Positions 1 to 11,987 of a DNA stretch of 64,000 bases are shown piece after piece. Numbering within the stretch: the first letter of the stretch is position 1; each line of letters opens with the position of its first letter. The notes beneath the pieces were generated by a model. The model had not been told where the DNA came from, ran no database searches, and saw nothing but the letters and a program-made list of their open reading frames with translations. Both the position numbers and the translations under genes were made by a program. The DNA comes from Cepaea nemoralis (lineage: Eukaryota > Mollusca > Gastropoda > Stylommatophora > Helicidae): assembly GCA_014155875.1 (NCBI GenBank), contig JACEFZ010011719.1:396001-460000 (forward strand). Direction: 5' to 3'.

Positions 1-531
1 CTGCGAGCGGAACGCCACAGTGACTTCCCACATCTCCATTCTGAGAGTAGATGTTATGTAGGCTCCCCTGCACTAAACATCCCGAATTACCATTCCTATG
101 AACCCCCAGGCACTTCTTTGGCCGCTTAGTACAGAGCAATGAGCGCAGGAAATTATATTAATTATAACAAGAGAAATTTCATTGTGGGGCGACAACACAC
201 AGGCGAGCTAGAGTTGATTTTAGCTGTTCGATTCCTAACGAATTGGCTGTGGCAGATGGTCAAAGTGTGTTTGTGTGTGTTTGTGTGTGAATGTATTTGT
301 GAGTGAGAGTGTGGGAGAATGTCAATTAAAGTAAGGGAGGTAGTCTAGCGCCTAAACTAACGGATCCTTTCACAGACATTCATATGCAATGGTATATAGT
401 GCTAGAATAATATGTATAGACTAATGGCATTCGACTGTTGATGTAGTCAATATCGATCCGGCGCCTTTATTTTCCAGGACGTGTCCTGGTATCCAACTTA
501 GGCTTGGTCGAACATGTTGCCCTGATCAATT

Positions 532-578
<47 letters not shown>

Positions 579-944
579 TATGTTTAATCTGCGTCGTTGA
601 CGACTCGAACAACGTCTAACGAGCCGCAGGCAATCGTGGTAGCCGCAGCATCTCCGGGGTTGCCTGCGAGAGGATACATGAGTAGTAAACTGAACTGTAT
701 ATGATCAACATACCAGATGACTTACCTTCTCCCGATTAGGCTGTCTGAGGAGATTGATGAACGTGAAATAGCAGAATAAGTTCATAGACGTAAAAGCTCT
801 CTCGCGGACTGCCATGGTAAGCATTCACATGATGCTGTGCAGATCGCGGTTCAGATTAACAGGCAATGATGATGGTATGTCAATTGAACAGCTTTCACAC
901 ATAATATTATATAACGACCTGGATTCAGGTAAGCCAGCACCAGA
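1..944. other. Unique flank, no gene recognised
   Basis: This is single-copy-looking sequence before the 58-bp satellite. It holds short TG-rich stretches near 262-310 and a TTTA microsatellite at 531-579. A 74-residue open frame at 814-1038 runs into the satellite edge and resembles nothing I know, so it is not called as a gene. Confidence 0.5.
531..579. repeat. (TTTA)n microsatellite
   Basis: About twelve uninterrupted copies of the tetranucleotide TTTA. It follows a 3'-splice-like motif (tttattttccag, about 467-478), but no coding exon with a recognisable protein follows that motif. Confidence 0.95.
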
Positions 945-3900
945 TAGATACATACATACATACTATGCACTACCATATAGAACTTCATCTGTTTCGGGGT
1001 TAAAGGTACACAAATACTCACTGGGCATTGCTATATAGATCTTTAAATGTTGCAGATTTAAAGATATACAAATACACACTGGGCACCACCATATTGAACT
1101 TCAATTGTGTGCAGGGTTATAGATACATAAATACTCAGTAGGCATAGCCATATAGAATTTTAACTGTTGCAAGGTTAAAGATACACAAATACACACTGAG
1201 CACCACCATATTGAACTTCAATAGTTGCAAGGTTAAAAGTGCACAGATATACACCGGGCACTAGCATATATAACTTCAATAGTTGTAGGGTTAAAGGTGC
1301 ACAGATACACACCGGGCACTAGCATATAGAACTTCAATAGTTGTAGGGTTAAAGGTGCACAGATACACACCGGGCACTAGCATATATAACTTCAATAGTT
1401 GTAGGGTTAAAGGTGCACAGATACACAGCTGGCACGAGCATATAGAACTTCAATAGTTGTAGGGTTAAAGGTGAACAGATACACACCTGGCACGAGCATA
1501 TAGAACTTCAATAGTTGTAGGGTTAAAGGTGCACAGATACACACCTGGCACGAGCGTATAGAACTTCGATAGTTGTAGAGTTAAAGGTGCACAGATACAC
1601 ACCTGGCACGAGCATATATAACTTCAATAGTTGCAGGGTTAAAGGTGCACAGATACACACCTGGCACGAGCATATAGAACTTTAATAGTTGTAGGGTTAA
1701 AGGTGCACAGATACACACCTGGCACGAGCATATAGAACTTCAATAGTTGTAGGGTTAAAGGTGCACAGATACACACCTGGCACGAGCATATAGAACTTCA
1801 ATAGTTGTAGGGTTAAAGGTGCACAGATACACACCTGGCACGAGCGTATAGAACTTCAATAGTTGTAGAGTTAAAGGTGCACAGATACACACCGGGCACG
1901 AGCATATATAACTTCAATAGTTGTAGGGTTAAAGGTGCACAGATACACACCGGGCACTAGCATATATAACTTCAATAGTTGTAGGGTTAAAGGTGCACAG
2001 ATACACACCAGGCTCTAGCATATATAACTTCAATAGTTGTAGGGTTAAAGGTGCACAGATACACACCGGGCACGAGCATATATAACTTCAATAGTTGTAA
2101 TGTTAAAGGTGCACAGATACACACCGGGCACTAGCATATAGAACTTCAATTGTTGTAGGGTTAAAGGTGCACAGATACACACCGGGCACTACCATATAGA
2201 AATTCAATAGTTGCAGGGTTAAAGGTGCACAGATACACACCTGGCACGAGCATATATAACTTCAATGGTTGTAGAGTTAAAGGTGCACAGATACACACCG
2301 GGCACTAGCATATAGAACTTCAATAGTTGTAGGGTTAAAGGTGCACAGATACACACCGGGCACGAGCATATAGAACTTCAATAGTTGTAGGGTTAAAGGT
2401 GCACAGATACACACCGGGCACTACCATATAGAACTTCAATAGTTGCAGGGTTAAAGAAGCACAGATACACACCGGGCACTAGCATATATAACTTCAATAG
2501 TTGTAGGGTTAAAGGTGCACAGATACACACCTGGCACGAGCATATAGAACTTCAATAGTTGCAGGGCTAAAGGTGCACAGATACACACCGGGCACTAGCA
2601 TATATAACTTCAATAGTTGCAGGGTTAAAGGTGCACAGATACACACATTGCACGAGCATATAGAACTTCAATAGTTGTAGGGTTAAAGGTGCACAGATAC
2701 ACACCGGGCACGAGCATATATAACTTCAATAGTTGCAGGGTTAAAGGTGCACAGATACACACCGGGCACGAGCATATATAACTTCAATAGCTGTAGGGTT
2801 AAAGGTGCACAGATACACACCGGGCACGAGCATATATAACTTCAATAGTTGTAGGGTTAAAGGGGCACAGATACACACCGGGCACGAGCATATATAACTT
2901 CAATAGTTGTAGGGTTAAAGGTGCACAGATACACACCTGGCACTAGCATATAGAACTTCAATAGTTGTAGGGTTAAAAGTGCACAGATACACACCTGGCA
3001 CTAGCATATATAACTTCAATAGTTGTAGGGTTAAAGGTGCACAGATACACACCGGGCACTAGCATATATAACTTCAATAGTTGTAGGGTTAAAGGTGCAC
3101 AGATACACACCTGGCACGAGCATATAGAACTTCAATAGTTGTAGGGTTAAAGGTGCACAGATACACACCTGGCACGAGCATATAGAACTTCAATAGTTGT
3201 AGGGGTAAAGGTGCACAGATACACACCTGGCACTAGCATATATAACTTCAATAGTTGTAGGGTTAAAGGTGCACAGATACACACCGGGCACGAGCATATA
3301 GAACTTCAATAGTTGTAGGGTTAAAGGTGCACAGATACACACCTGGCACGAGCATATAGAACTTCAATTGTTGTAGGGTTAAAGGTGCCCAGATACACAC
3401 CTGGCACGAGCGTATAGAACTTCAATAGTTGTAGAGTTAAAGGTGCACAGATACACACCGGGCACGAGCATATATAACTTCAATAGTTGTAGGGTTAAAG
3501 GTGCACAGATACACACCGGGCACTAGCATATATAACTTCAATAGTTGTAGGGTTAAAGGTGCACAGATACACACCAGGCACTAGCATATATAACTTCAAT
3601 AGTTGTAGGGTTAAAGGTGCACAGATACACACCGGGCACGAGCATATATAACTTCAATAGTTGTAATGTTAAAGGTGCACAGATACACACCGGGCACTAG
3701 CATATAGAACTTCAATAGTTGTAGGGTTAAAGGTGCACAGATACACACCGGGCACTACAATATAGAACTTCAATAGTTGCAGGGTTAAAGGTGCACAGAT
3801 ACACACCTGGCACGAGCATTTATAACTTCAATGGTTGTAGAGTTAAAGGTGCACAGATACACACCGGGCACTAGCATATAGAACTTCAATAGTTGTAGGG

Positions 3901-6900
3901 TTAAAGGTGCACAGATACACACCGGGCACGAGCATATAGAACTTCAATAGTTGTAGGGTTAAAGGTGCACAGATACACACCGGGCACTACCATATAGAAC
4001 TTCAATAGTTGCAGGGTTAAAGAAGCACAGATACACACCGGGCACTAGCATATATAACTTCAATAGTTGTAGGGTTAAAGGTGCACAGATACACACCTGG
4101 CACGAGCATATAGAACTTCAATAGGTGCAGGGTTAAAGGTGCACAGATACACACCGGGCACTAGCATATATAACTTCAATAATTGCAGGGTTAAAGGTGC
4201 ACAGATACACACCTTGCACGAGCATATAGAACTTCAATAGTTGTAGGGTTAAAGGTGCACAGATACACACCGGGCACGAGCATATAGAACTTCAATAATT
4301 GTAGGGTTAAAGGTGCAAAGATACACACCGGGCACGAGCATATAGAACTTCAATAGTTGTAGGGTTAAAGGTGCACAGATACACACCGGGCACGAGCATA
4401 TAGAACTTCAATAGTTGTAGAGTTAAAGGGGCACAGATACACACCGGGCACGAGCATATAGAACTTCAATAGTTGTAGGGTTAAAGGTGCACAGATACAC
4501 ACCAGGCACGAGCATATAGAACTTCAATAGTTGTATAGTTAAAGGGGCACAGATACACACCGGGCACGAGCATATAGAACTTCAATAGTTGTAGGGGTAA
4601 AGGTGCACAGATACACACCGGGCACGAGCATATAAAACTTCAATAGTTGCAGGGTTAAAGGTGCACAGATACACACCGGGCACTAGCATATATAACTTCA
4701 ATAGTTGCAGGGTTAAAGGTGCACAGATACACACCGGGCACGAGCATATATAACTTCAATAGTTGTAGGGTTAAAGGTGCACAGATACCCACCGGGCACG
4801 AGCATATAGAACTTCAATAGTTGTAGGGTTAAAGGGGCACAGATACACACCGGGCACGAGCATATATAACTTCAATAGTTGTAGGGTTAAAGGTGCACAG
4901 ATACACACCTGGCACTAGCATATAGCACTTCAATAGTTGTAGGTTTAAAGGTGCACAGATACACACCTGGCACTAGCATATATAACTTCAATAGTTGTAG
5001 GGTTAAAAGTGCACAGATACACACCTGGCACGAGCATATAGAACTTCAATAATTGTAGGGTTAAAGGTGCACAGATACACACCTGGCACGAGCGTATAGA
5101 ACTTCAATAGTTGTAGAGTTAAAGGTGCACAGATACACACCGGGCACGAGCATATATAACTTCAATAGTTGTAGGGTTAAAGGTGCACAGATACACACCG
5201 GGCACTAGCATATATAACTTCAATAGTTGTAGGGTTAAAGGTGCACAGATACACACCAGGCACTAGCATATATAACTTCAATAGTTGTAGGGTTAAAGGT
5301 GCACAGATACACACCGGGCACGAGCATATATAACTTCAATAGTTGTAATGTTAAAGGTGCACAGATACACACCGGGCACTAGCATATAGAACTTCAATTG
5401 TTGTAGGGTTAAAGGTGCACAGATACACACCGGGCACTACCATATAGAAATTCAATAGTTGCAGGGTTAAAGGTGCACAGATACACACCTGGCACGAGCA
5501 TATATAACTTCAATGGTTGTAGAGTTAAAGGTGCACAGATACACACCGGGCACTAGCATATAGAACTTCAATAGTTGTAGGGTTAAAGGTGCACAGATAC
5601 ACACCGGGCACGAGCATATAGAACTTCAATAGTTGTAGGGTTAAAGGTGCACAGATACACACCGGGCACTACCATATAGAAATTCAATAGTTGCAGGGTT
5701 AAAGAAGCACAGATACACACCGGGCACTAGCATATATAACTTCAATAGTTGTAGGGTTAAAGGTGCACAGATACACACCTGGCACGAGCATATAGAACTT
5801 CAATAGTTGCAGGGCTAAAGGTGCACAGATACACACCGGGCACTAGTATATATAACTTCAATAGTTGCAGGGTTAAAGGTGCACAGATACACACATTGCA
5901 CGAGCATATAGAACTTCAATAGTTGTAGGGTTAAAGGTGCACAGATACACACCGGGCACGAGCATATAGAACTTCAATAGTTGTAGGGTTAAAGGTGCAC
6001 AGATACACACCGGGCACGAGCATATATAACTTCAATAGTTGTAGAGTTAAAGGGGCACAGATACACACCGGGAACGAGCATATAGAACTTCAATAGTTGT
6101 AGGGTTAAAGGTGCACAGATACACACCAGGTACGAGCATATAGAACTTCAATAGTTGTATAGTTAAAGGGGCACAGATACACACCGGGCACGAGCATATA
6201 GAACTTCAATAGTTGTAGGGGTAAAGGTGCACAGATACACACCGGGCACGAGCATATATAACTTCAATAGTTGCAGGGTTAAAGGTGCACAGATACACAC
6301 CGGGCACTAGCATATATAACTTCAATAGTTGCAGGGTTAAAGGTGCACAGATACACACCGGGCACGAGCATATATAACTTCAATAGCTGTAGGGTTAAAG
6401 GTGCACAGATACACACCGGGCACGAGCATATATAACTTCAATAGTTGTAGGGTTAAAGGGGCACAGATACACACCGGGCACGAGCATATATAACTTCAAT
6501 AGTTGTAGGGTTAAAGGTGCACAGATACACACCTGGCACTAGCATATAGAACTTCAATAATTGTAGGGTTAAAAGTGCACAGATACACACCTGGCACTAG
6601 CATATATAACTTCAATAGTTGTAGGGTTAAAGGTGCACAGATACACACCGGGCACTAGCATATATAACTTCAATAGTTGTAGGGTTAAAGGTGCACAGAT
6701 ACACACCTGGCACGAGCATATAGAACTTCAATAGTTGTAGGGTTAAAGGTGCACAGATACACACCTGGCACGAGCATATAGAACTTCAATAGTTGTAGGG
6801 TTAAAGGTGCACAGATACACACCGGGCACGAGCATATATAACTTCAATAGTTGCAGGGTTAAAGGTGCACAGATACACACCGGGCACGAGCATATATAAC

Positions 6901-9900
6901 TTCAATAGTTGTAGGGTTAAAGGTGCACAGATACACACCGGGCACGAGCATATAGAACTTCAATAGTTGTAGGGTTAAAGGGGCACAGATACACACCGGG
7001 CACGAGCATATATAACTTCAATAGTTGTAGGGTTAAAGGTGCACAGATACACACCTGGCACTAGCATATAGCACTTCAATAGTTGTAGGTTTAAAGGTGC
7101 ACAGATACACACCTGGCACTAGCATATATAACTTCAATAGTTGTAGGGTTAAAGGTGCACAGATACACACCTGGCACGAGCATATAGAACTTCAATAATT
7201 GTAGGGTTAAAGGTGCACAGATACACACCTGGCACGAGCGTATAGAACTTCAATAGTTGTAGAGTTAAAGGTGCACAGATACACACCGGGCACGAGCATA
7301 TATAACTTCAATAGTTGTAGGGTTAAAGGTGCACAGACACACACCGGGCACGAGCATATATAACTTCAATAGTTGTAATGTTAAAGGTGCACAGATACAC
7401 ACCGGGCACTAGCATATAGAACTTCAATTGTTGTAGGGTTAAAGGTGCACAGATACACACCGGGCACTACCATATAGAAATTCAATAGTTGCAGGGTTAA
7501 AGGTGCACAGATACACACCTGGCACGAGCATATATAACTTCAATGGTTGTAGAGTTAAAGGTGCACAGATACACACCGGGCACTAGCATATAGAACTTCA
7601 ATAGTTGTAGGGTTAAAGGTGCACAGATACACACCGGGCACGAGCATATAGAACTTCAATAGTTGTAGGGTTAAAGGTGCACAGATACACACCGGGCACT
7701 ACCATATAGAACTTCAATAGTTGCAGGGTTAAAGAAGCACAGATACACACCGGGCACTAGCATATATAACTTCAATAGTTGTAGGGTTAAAGGTGCACAG
7801 ATACACACCTGGCACGAGCATATAGAACTTCAATAGTTGCAGGGCTAAAGGTGCACAGATACACACCGGGCACTAGTATATATAACTTCAATAGTTGCAG
7901 GGTTAAAGGTGCACAGATACACACATTGCACGAGCATATAGAACTTCAATAGTTGTAGGGTTAAAGGTGCACAGATACACACCGGGCACGAGCATATAGA
8001 ACTTCAATAGTTGTAGGGTTAAAGGTGCACAGATACACACCGGGCACGAGCATATATAACTTCAATAGTTGTAGAGTTAAAGGTGCACAGATACACACCG
8101 GGAACGAGCATATAGAACTTCAATAGTTGTAGGGTTAAAGGTGCACAGATACACACCAGGTACGAGCATATAGAACTTCAATAGTTGTATAGTTAAAGGG
8201 GCACAGATACACACCGGGCACGAGCATATAGAACTTCAATAGTTGTAGGGTAAAGGTGCACAGATACACACCGGGCACGAGCATATATAACTTCAATAGT
8301 TGCAGGGTTAAAGGTGCACAGATACACACCGGGTACTAGCATATATAACTTCAATAGTTGCAGGGTTAAAGGTGCACAGATACACACCGGGCACGAGCAT
8401 ATATAACTTCAATAGCTGTAGGGTTAAAGGTGCACAGATACACACCGGGCACGAGCATATATAACTTCAATAGTTGTAAGGTTAAAGGGGCACAGATACA
8501 CACCGGGCACGAGCATATATAACTTCAATAGTTGTAGGGTTAAAGGTGCACAGATACACACCTGGCACTAGCATATAGAACTTCAATAGTTGTAGGGTTA
8601 AAAGTGCACAGATACACACCTGGCACTAGCATATATAACTTCAATAGTTGTAGGGTTAAAGGTGCACAGATACACACCGGGCACTAGCATATATAACTTC
8701 AATAGTTGTAGGGTTAAAGGTGCACAGATACACACCTGGCACGAGCATATAGAACTTCAATAGTTGTAGGGTTAAAGGTGCACAGATACACACCTGGCAC
8801 GAGCATATAGAACTTCAATAGTTGTAGGGTTAAAGGTGCACAGATACACACCTGGCACTAGCATATATAACTTCAATAGTTGTAGGGTTAAAGGTGCACA
8901 GATACACACCGGGCACGAGCATATAGAACTTCAATAGTTGTAGGGTTAAAGGTGCACAGATACACACCTGGCACGAGCATATAGAACTTCAATTGTTGTA
9001 GGGTTAAAGGTGCCCAGATACACACCTGGCACGAGCGTATAGAACTTCAATAGTTGTAGAGTTAAAGGTGCACAGATACACACCGGGCACGAGCATATAT
9101 AACTTCAATAGTTGTAGGGTTAAAGGTGCACAGATACACACCGGGCACTAGCATATATAACTTCAATAGTTGTAGGGTTAAAGGTGCACAGATACACACC
9201 AGGCACTAGCATATATAACTTCAATAGTTGTAGGGTTAAAGGTGCACAGATACACACCGGGCACGAGCATATATAACTTCAATAGTTGTAATGTTAAAGG
9301 TGCACAGATACACACCGGGCACTAGCATATAGAACTTCAATAGTTGTAGGGTTAAAGGTGCACAGATACACACTGGGCACTACAATATAGAACTTCAATA
9401 GTTGCAGGGTTAAAGGTGCACAGATACACACCTGGCACGAGCATATATAACTTCAATGGTTGTAGAGTTAAAGGTGCACAGATACACACCGGGCACTAGC
9501 ATATAGAACTTCAATAGTTGTAGGGTTAAAGGGGCACAGATACACACCGGGCACGAGCATATAGAACTTCAATAGTTGTAGGGTTAAAGGTGCACAGATA
9601 CACACCGGGCACTACCATATAGAACTTCAATAGTTGCAGGGTTAAAGAAGCACAGATACATACCGGGCACTAGCATATATAACTTCAATAGTTGTAGGGT
9701 TAAAGGTGCACAGATACACACCTGGCACGAGCATATAGAACTTCAATAGGTGCAGGGTTAAAGGTGCACAGATACACACCGGGCACTAGCATATATAACT
9801 TCAATAATTGCAGGGTTAAAGGTGCACAGATACACACCTTGCACGAGCATATAGAACTTCAATAGTTGTAGGGTTAAAGGTGCACAGATACACACCGGGC

Positions 9901-10411
9901 ACGAGCATATAGAACTTCAATAGTTGTAAGGTTAAAGGTGCACAGATACACACCGGGCACGAGCATATATAACTACAAAAGTTGTAGAGTTACAGGGGCA
10001 CAGATACACACCTGGCACGAGCATATAGAACTTCAATAGTTGTAGGGTTAAAGGTGCACAGATACACACCAGGCACGAGCATATAGAACTTCAATAGTTG
10101 TATAGTTAAAGGGGCACAGATACACACCGGACACGAGCATATAGAACTTCAATAGTTGTAGGGTTAAAGGTGCACAGATACACACCGGGCACGAGCATAT
10201 ATAACTTCAATAGTTGCAGGGTTAAAGGTGCACAGATACACACCGGGCACGAGCATATATAACTTCAATAGTTGTAGGGGTAAAAGTGCACAGATACACA
10301 CCGGGCACGAGCATATATAACTTCAATAGTTGTAGGGTTAAAGGGGCACAGATACACACCGGGCACGAGCATATATAACTTCAATAGTTGTAGGGGTAAA
10401 GGTGCACATAT
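945..10411. repeat. 58-bp satellite array, left part
   Basis: Tandem head-to-tail monomers of 58 bp. The core contains ggttaaaggtgcacagatac, then acaccgggcac, then agcatata and acttcaatagttg. Variable sites recur in a few states: cgggcac or ctggcac, tagcat or gagcat, atataac or atagaac, gttgtag or gttgcag. The first monomers (about 945-1250) are clearly more diverged than the interior. Sets of variant monomers recur in the same order, giving a higher-order pattern: the variant cttcaatggttg recurs near 2261, 3826, 5508, 7539 and 9450, with spacings that are close to multiples of 58. The period was read from the sequence and confirmed by shifted copies of the same open frames 58 bp apart. Confidence 0.97.
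10405..10411. repeat. Target-site duplication, left copy
   Basis: The heptamer cacatat stands at the left satellite/LINE junction and again at 11892-11898 on the right. The normal satellite sequence here is cacagat, so the pre-insertion monomer probably carried a g-to-t variant that was duplicated. Confidence 0.8.
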
Positions 10412-11891
10412 CAGTTATCAGTTATCAGTTATCAGTTGGGGTATCTTCGTTGCACTCCGGACATGTCCATAGGTGCTCAGATCCTCCCCCCAGCATATGC
10501 ATCAGCGTCCGGTGGCTAATAGTGCCAGTTCTGTGTTGGTTGACGAGGCGCTTTGTTTTCCCGATGTACTTCTCGCGTCTGGCTGTGCCGATTCTTACTC
10601 CCAGGTCTTTCATCCTGGAAAGCGATGTGGAGTCACTGGCGTCAAAATCCTCTGTTCTCGCCATATCTTTGAGGGCGTTAATGACATCGGCACGATCCAT
10701 GGGCTGGCCATCTACAGGGGGTGCAGAGCCAGCCAATTTATCAGCTCGTTCATTTCCCTCGATTCCCGCATGTCCCGGGACGAAGATGAAGGTGACTTTG
10801 CGGACAACAGACTTCCGCAGCGACTCAGTCCACTGTCTACGTACAGATCCAGCTTCGACCTTCTGAATCATGCTCATTGAATCACTTAGTACACACACGT
10901 TGGTATAATGCTGTGATTCCAGCCATATGAAAGCCTGTGTAACTGCCATCACCTCCATCGTCATGCTGCTCGTGGTCATAGAGTGGGCACCACTGGATTC
11001 TTGAACGGTTCGGCCCGCTGAACGGGCTGTAAATGCCCACGCACTTCTCTGCTGCTTTACAACAGATCCATCTGTATAGATGAGCACTTCGGGGCTATCT
11101 GAGTGATCATAGATGAGCGCGTTAACCTCTGCATTGACAGCGGCAGGGTTCTGCTCTCTGCACCGTCTGTCGAGTGTGATAATGCAGGAGAAGGTACACT
11201 TAAAAGCTGGAGGCACCGGCACCCATTCCTTGCCGGGGTTGATACTGGTAAGACTGCAGACCTGTCCGACGACATCTTCCGCCCGACCCATCCATGATTT
11301 GCCCCTCTTTAGCCTGTCACCCTTTTCTCTGAATACAGCGTCATGCAGAGGGTGCTGCTCATCTGCACTTATTTTTAAGTATGCACGAGCTCTCCAGATC
11401 TTGATCCTGTGTTCCATTGTCGGGAAGTCAAGGAGGTATCTCATTGCTACACAGCTGGTGTCTCTCGTGCAGCCCAAAATGATGCGCATGGCTTCGTTTT
11501 GTACCTTTTCAAGTCTTCCAATCTGTGTAGGGCTGACAGTGAGGATGGCCAGGGCATACTCGATGCGTGAAAGCACAAGTCCTTGGAACAGAAGTAATAG
11601 CAGTCTTTGCTCGATATTGGCAGTCGCCATGACTCTCATTGCTGCCAAACCTTTTCGAGCCTTCGTTATGACATAGTCGACATGATCTTTGAAGGACAGG
11701 CTACGATCAAGCCTCACGCCAAGATATGTCATTGACTGGGTTCTACTCAGAATGCTCCCATCCATTCTAACTGCCGGCAGGTCTGTTTTCACAATATGGT
11801 TGTTTAGTGAGAACCATGTAACCGTTGCCTTTGCAGGGTTGACAAGGGCATCGGCATCAGCACACCATGAGGAAATTCGATCTAGTTCGCC
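10412..11891 (-). mobile_element. 5'-truncated LINE inserted in the satellite
   Basis: This 1480-bp minus-strand insertion is bounded by the heptamer cacatat on both sides. Reading 5' to 3' on the minus strand, it starts just after the reverse transcriptase FADD region, runs through the thumb and connection region and a complete RNase H domain, and ends in a 3' tail of about 3.5 copies of a 7-bp repeat (aactgat), at about 10411-10437. No poly(A) is present. A tandem-repeat tail and a ribonuclease H domain are known for I-like and related LINE clades. The short target duplication, 5' truncation and unbroken frame indicate target-primed insertion that is recent relative to the other LINE copies in the window. 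Confidence 0.9.
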
Positions 11892-11987
11892 CACATATAC
11901 ACACCTGGCACTAGCATATAGAACTTCAATAGTTGTAGGGTTAAAAGTGCACAGATACACACCTGGCACTAGCATATATAACTTCAA
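10425..11987 (-). pseudogene. LINE reverse transcriptase C-terminus plus RNase H, fused to satellite
   Basis: This is a 520-residue uninterrupted frame. Residues 1 to about 31 are translated satellite, and the rest is the C-terminal half of a LINE ORF2. The RT palm is missing. The region around residues 88-150 (TYLGVRLDRSLSFKDHV, then IEYALAIL) is the usual post-palm region. RNase H occupies about residues 300-425, with all four acidic catalytic positions visible: D306 in YTDGS, E345 in MEVMAV, D369 in SDS and D416 in GNERAD, plus H406 in PGHAG. The C-terminus has a CPEC pair after a W. The stop codon lies inside the 7-bp tail repeat. In the living element this enzyme would reverse-transcribe its own RNA and degrade the RNA strand. 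Lacking the endonuclease and RT palm, this copy cannot be autonomous. The satellite-encoded N-terminus is accidental. Confidence 0.9.
11892..11898. repeat. Target-site duplication, right copy
   Basis: The heptamer cacatat, identical to 10405-10411. Satellite resumes at once (acacacctggcac). Confidence 0.8.

Noticed and set aside
1..57. Possible partial exon at the window edge (CERNATVTSHISI)
   Set aside because: It begins at the window start, lacks the module pattern of exons A and B, and has no convincing donor.
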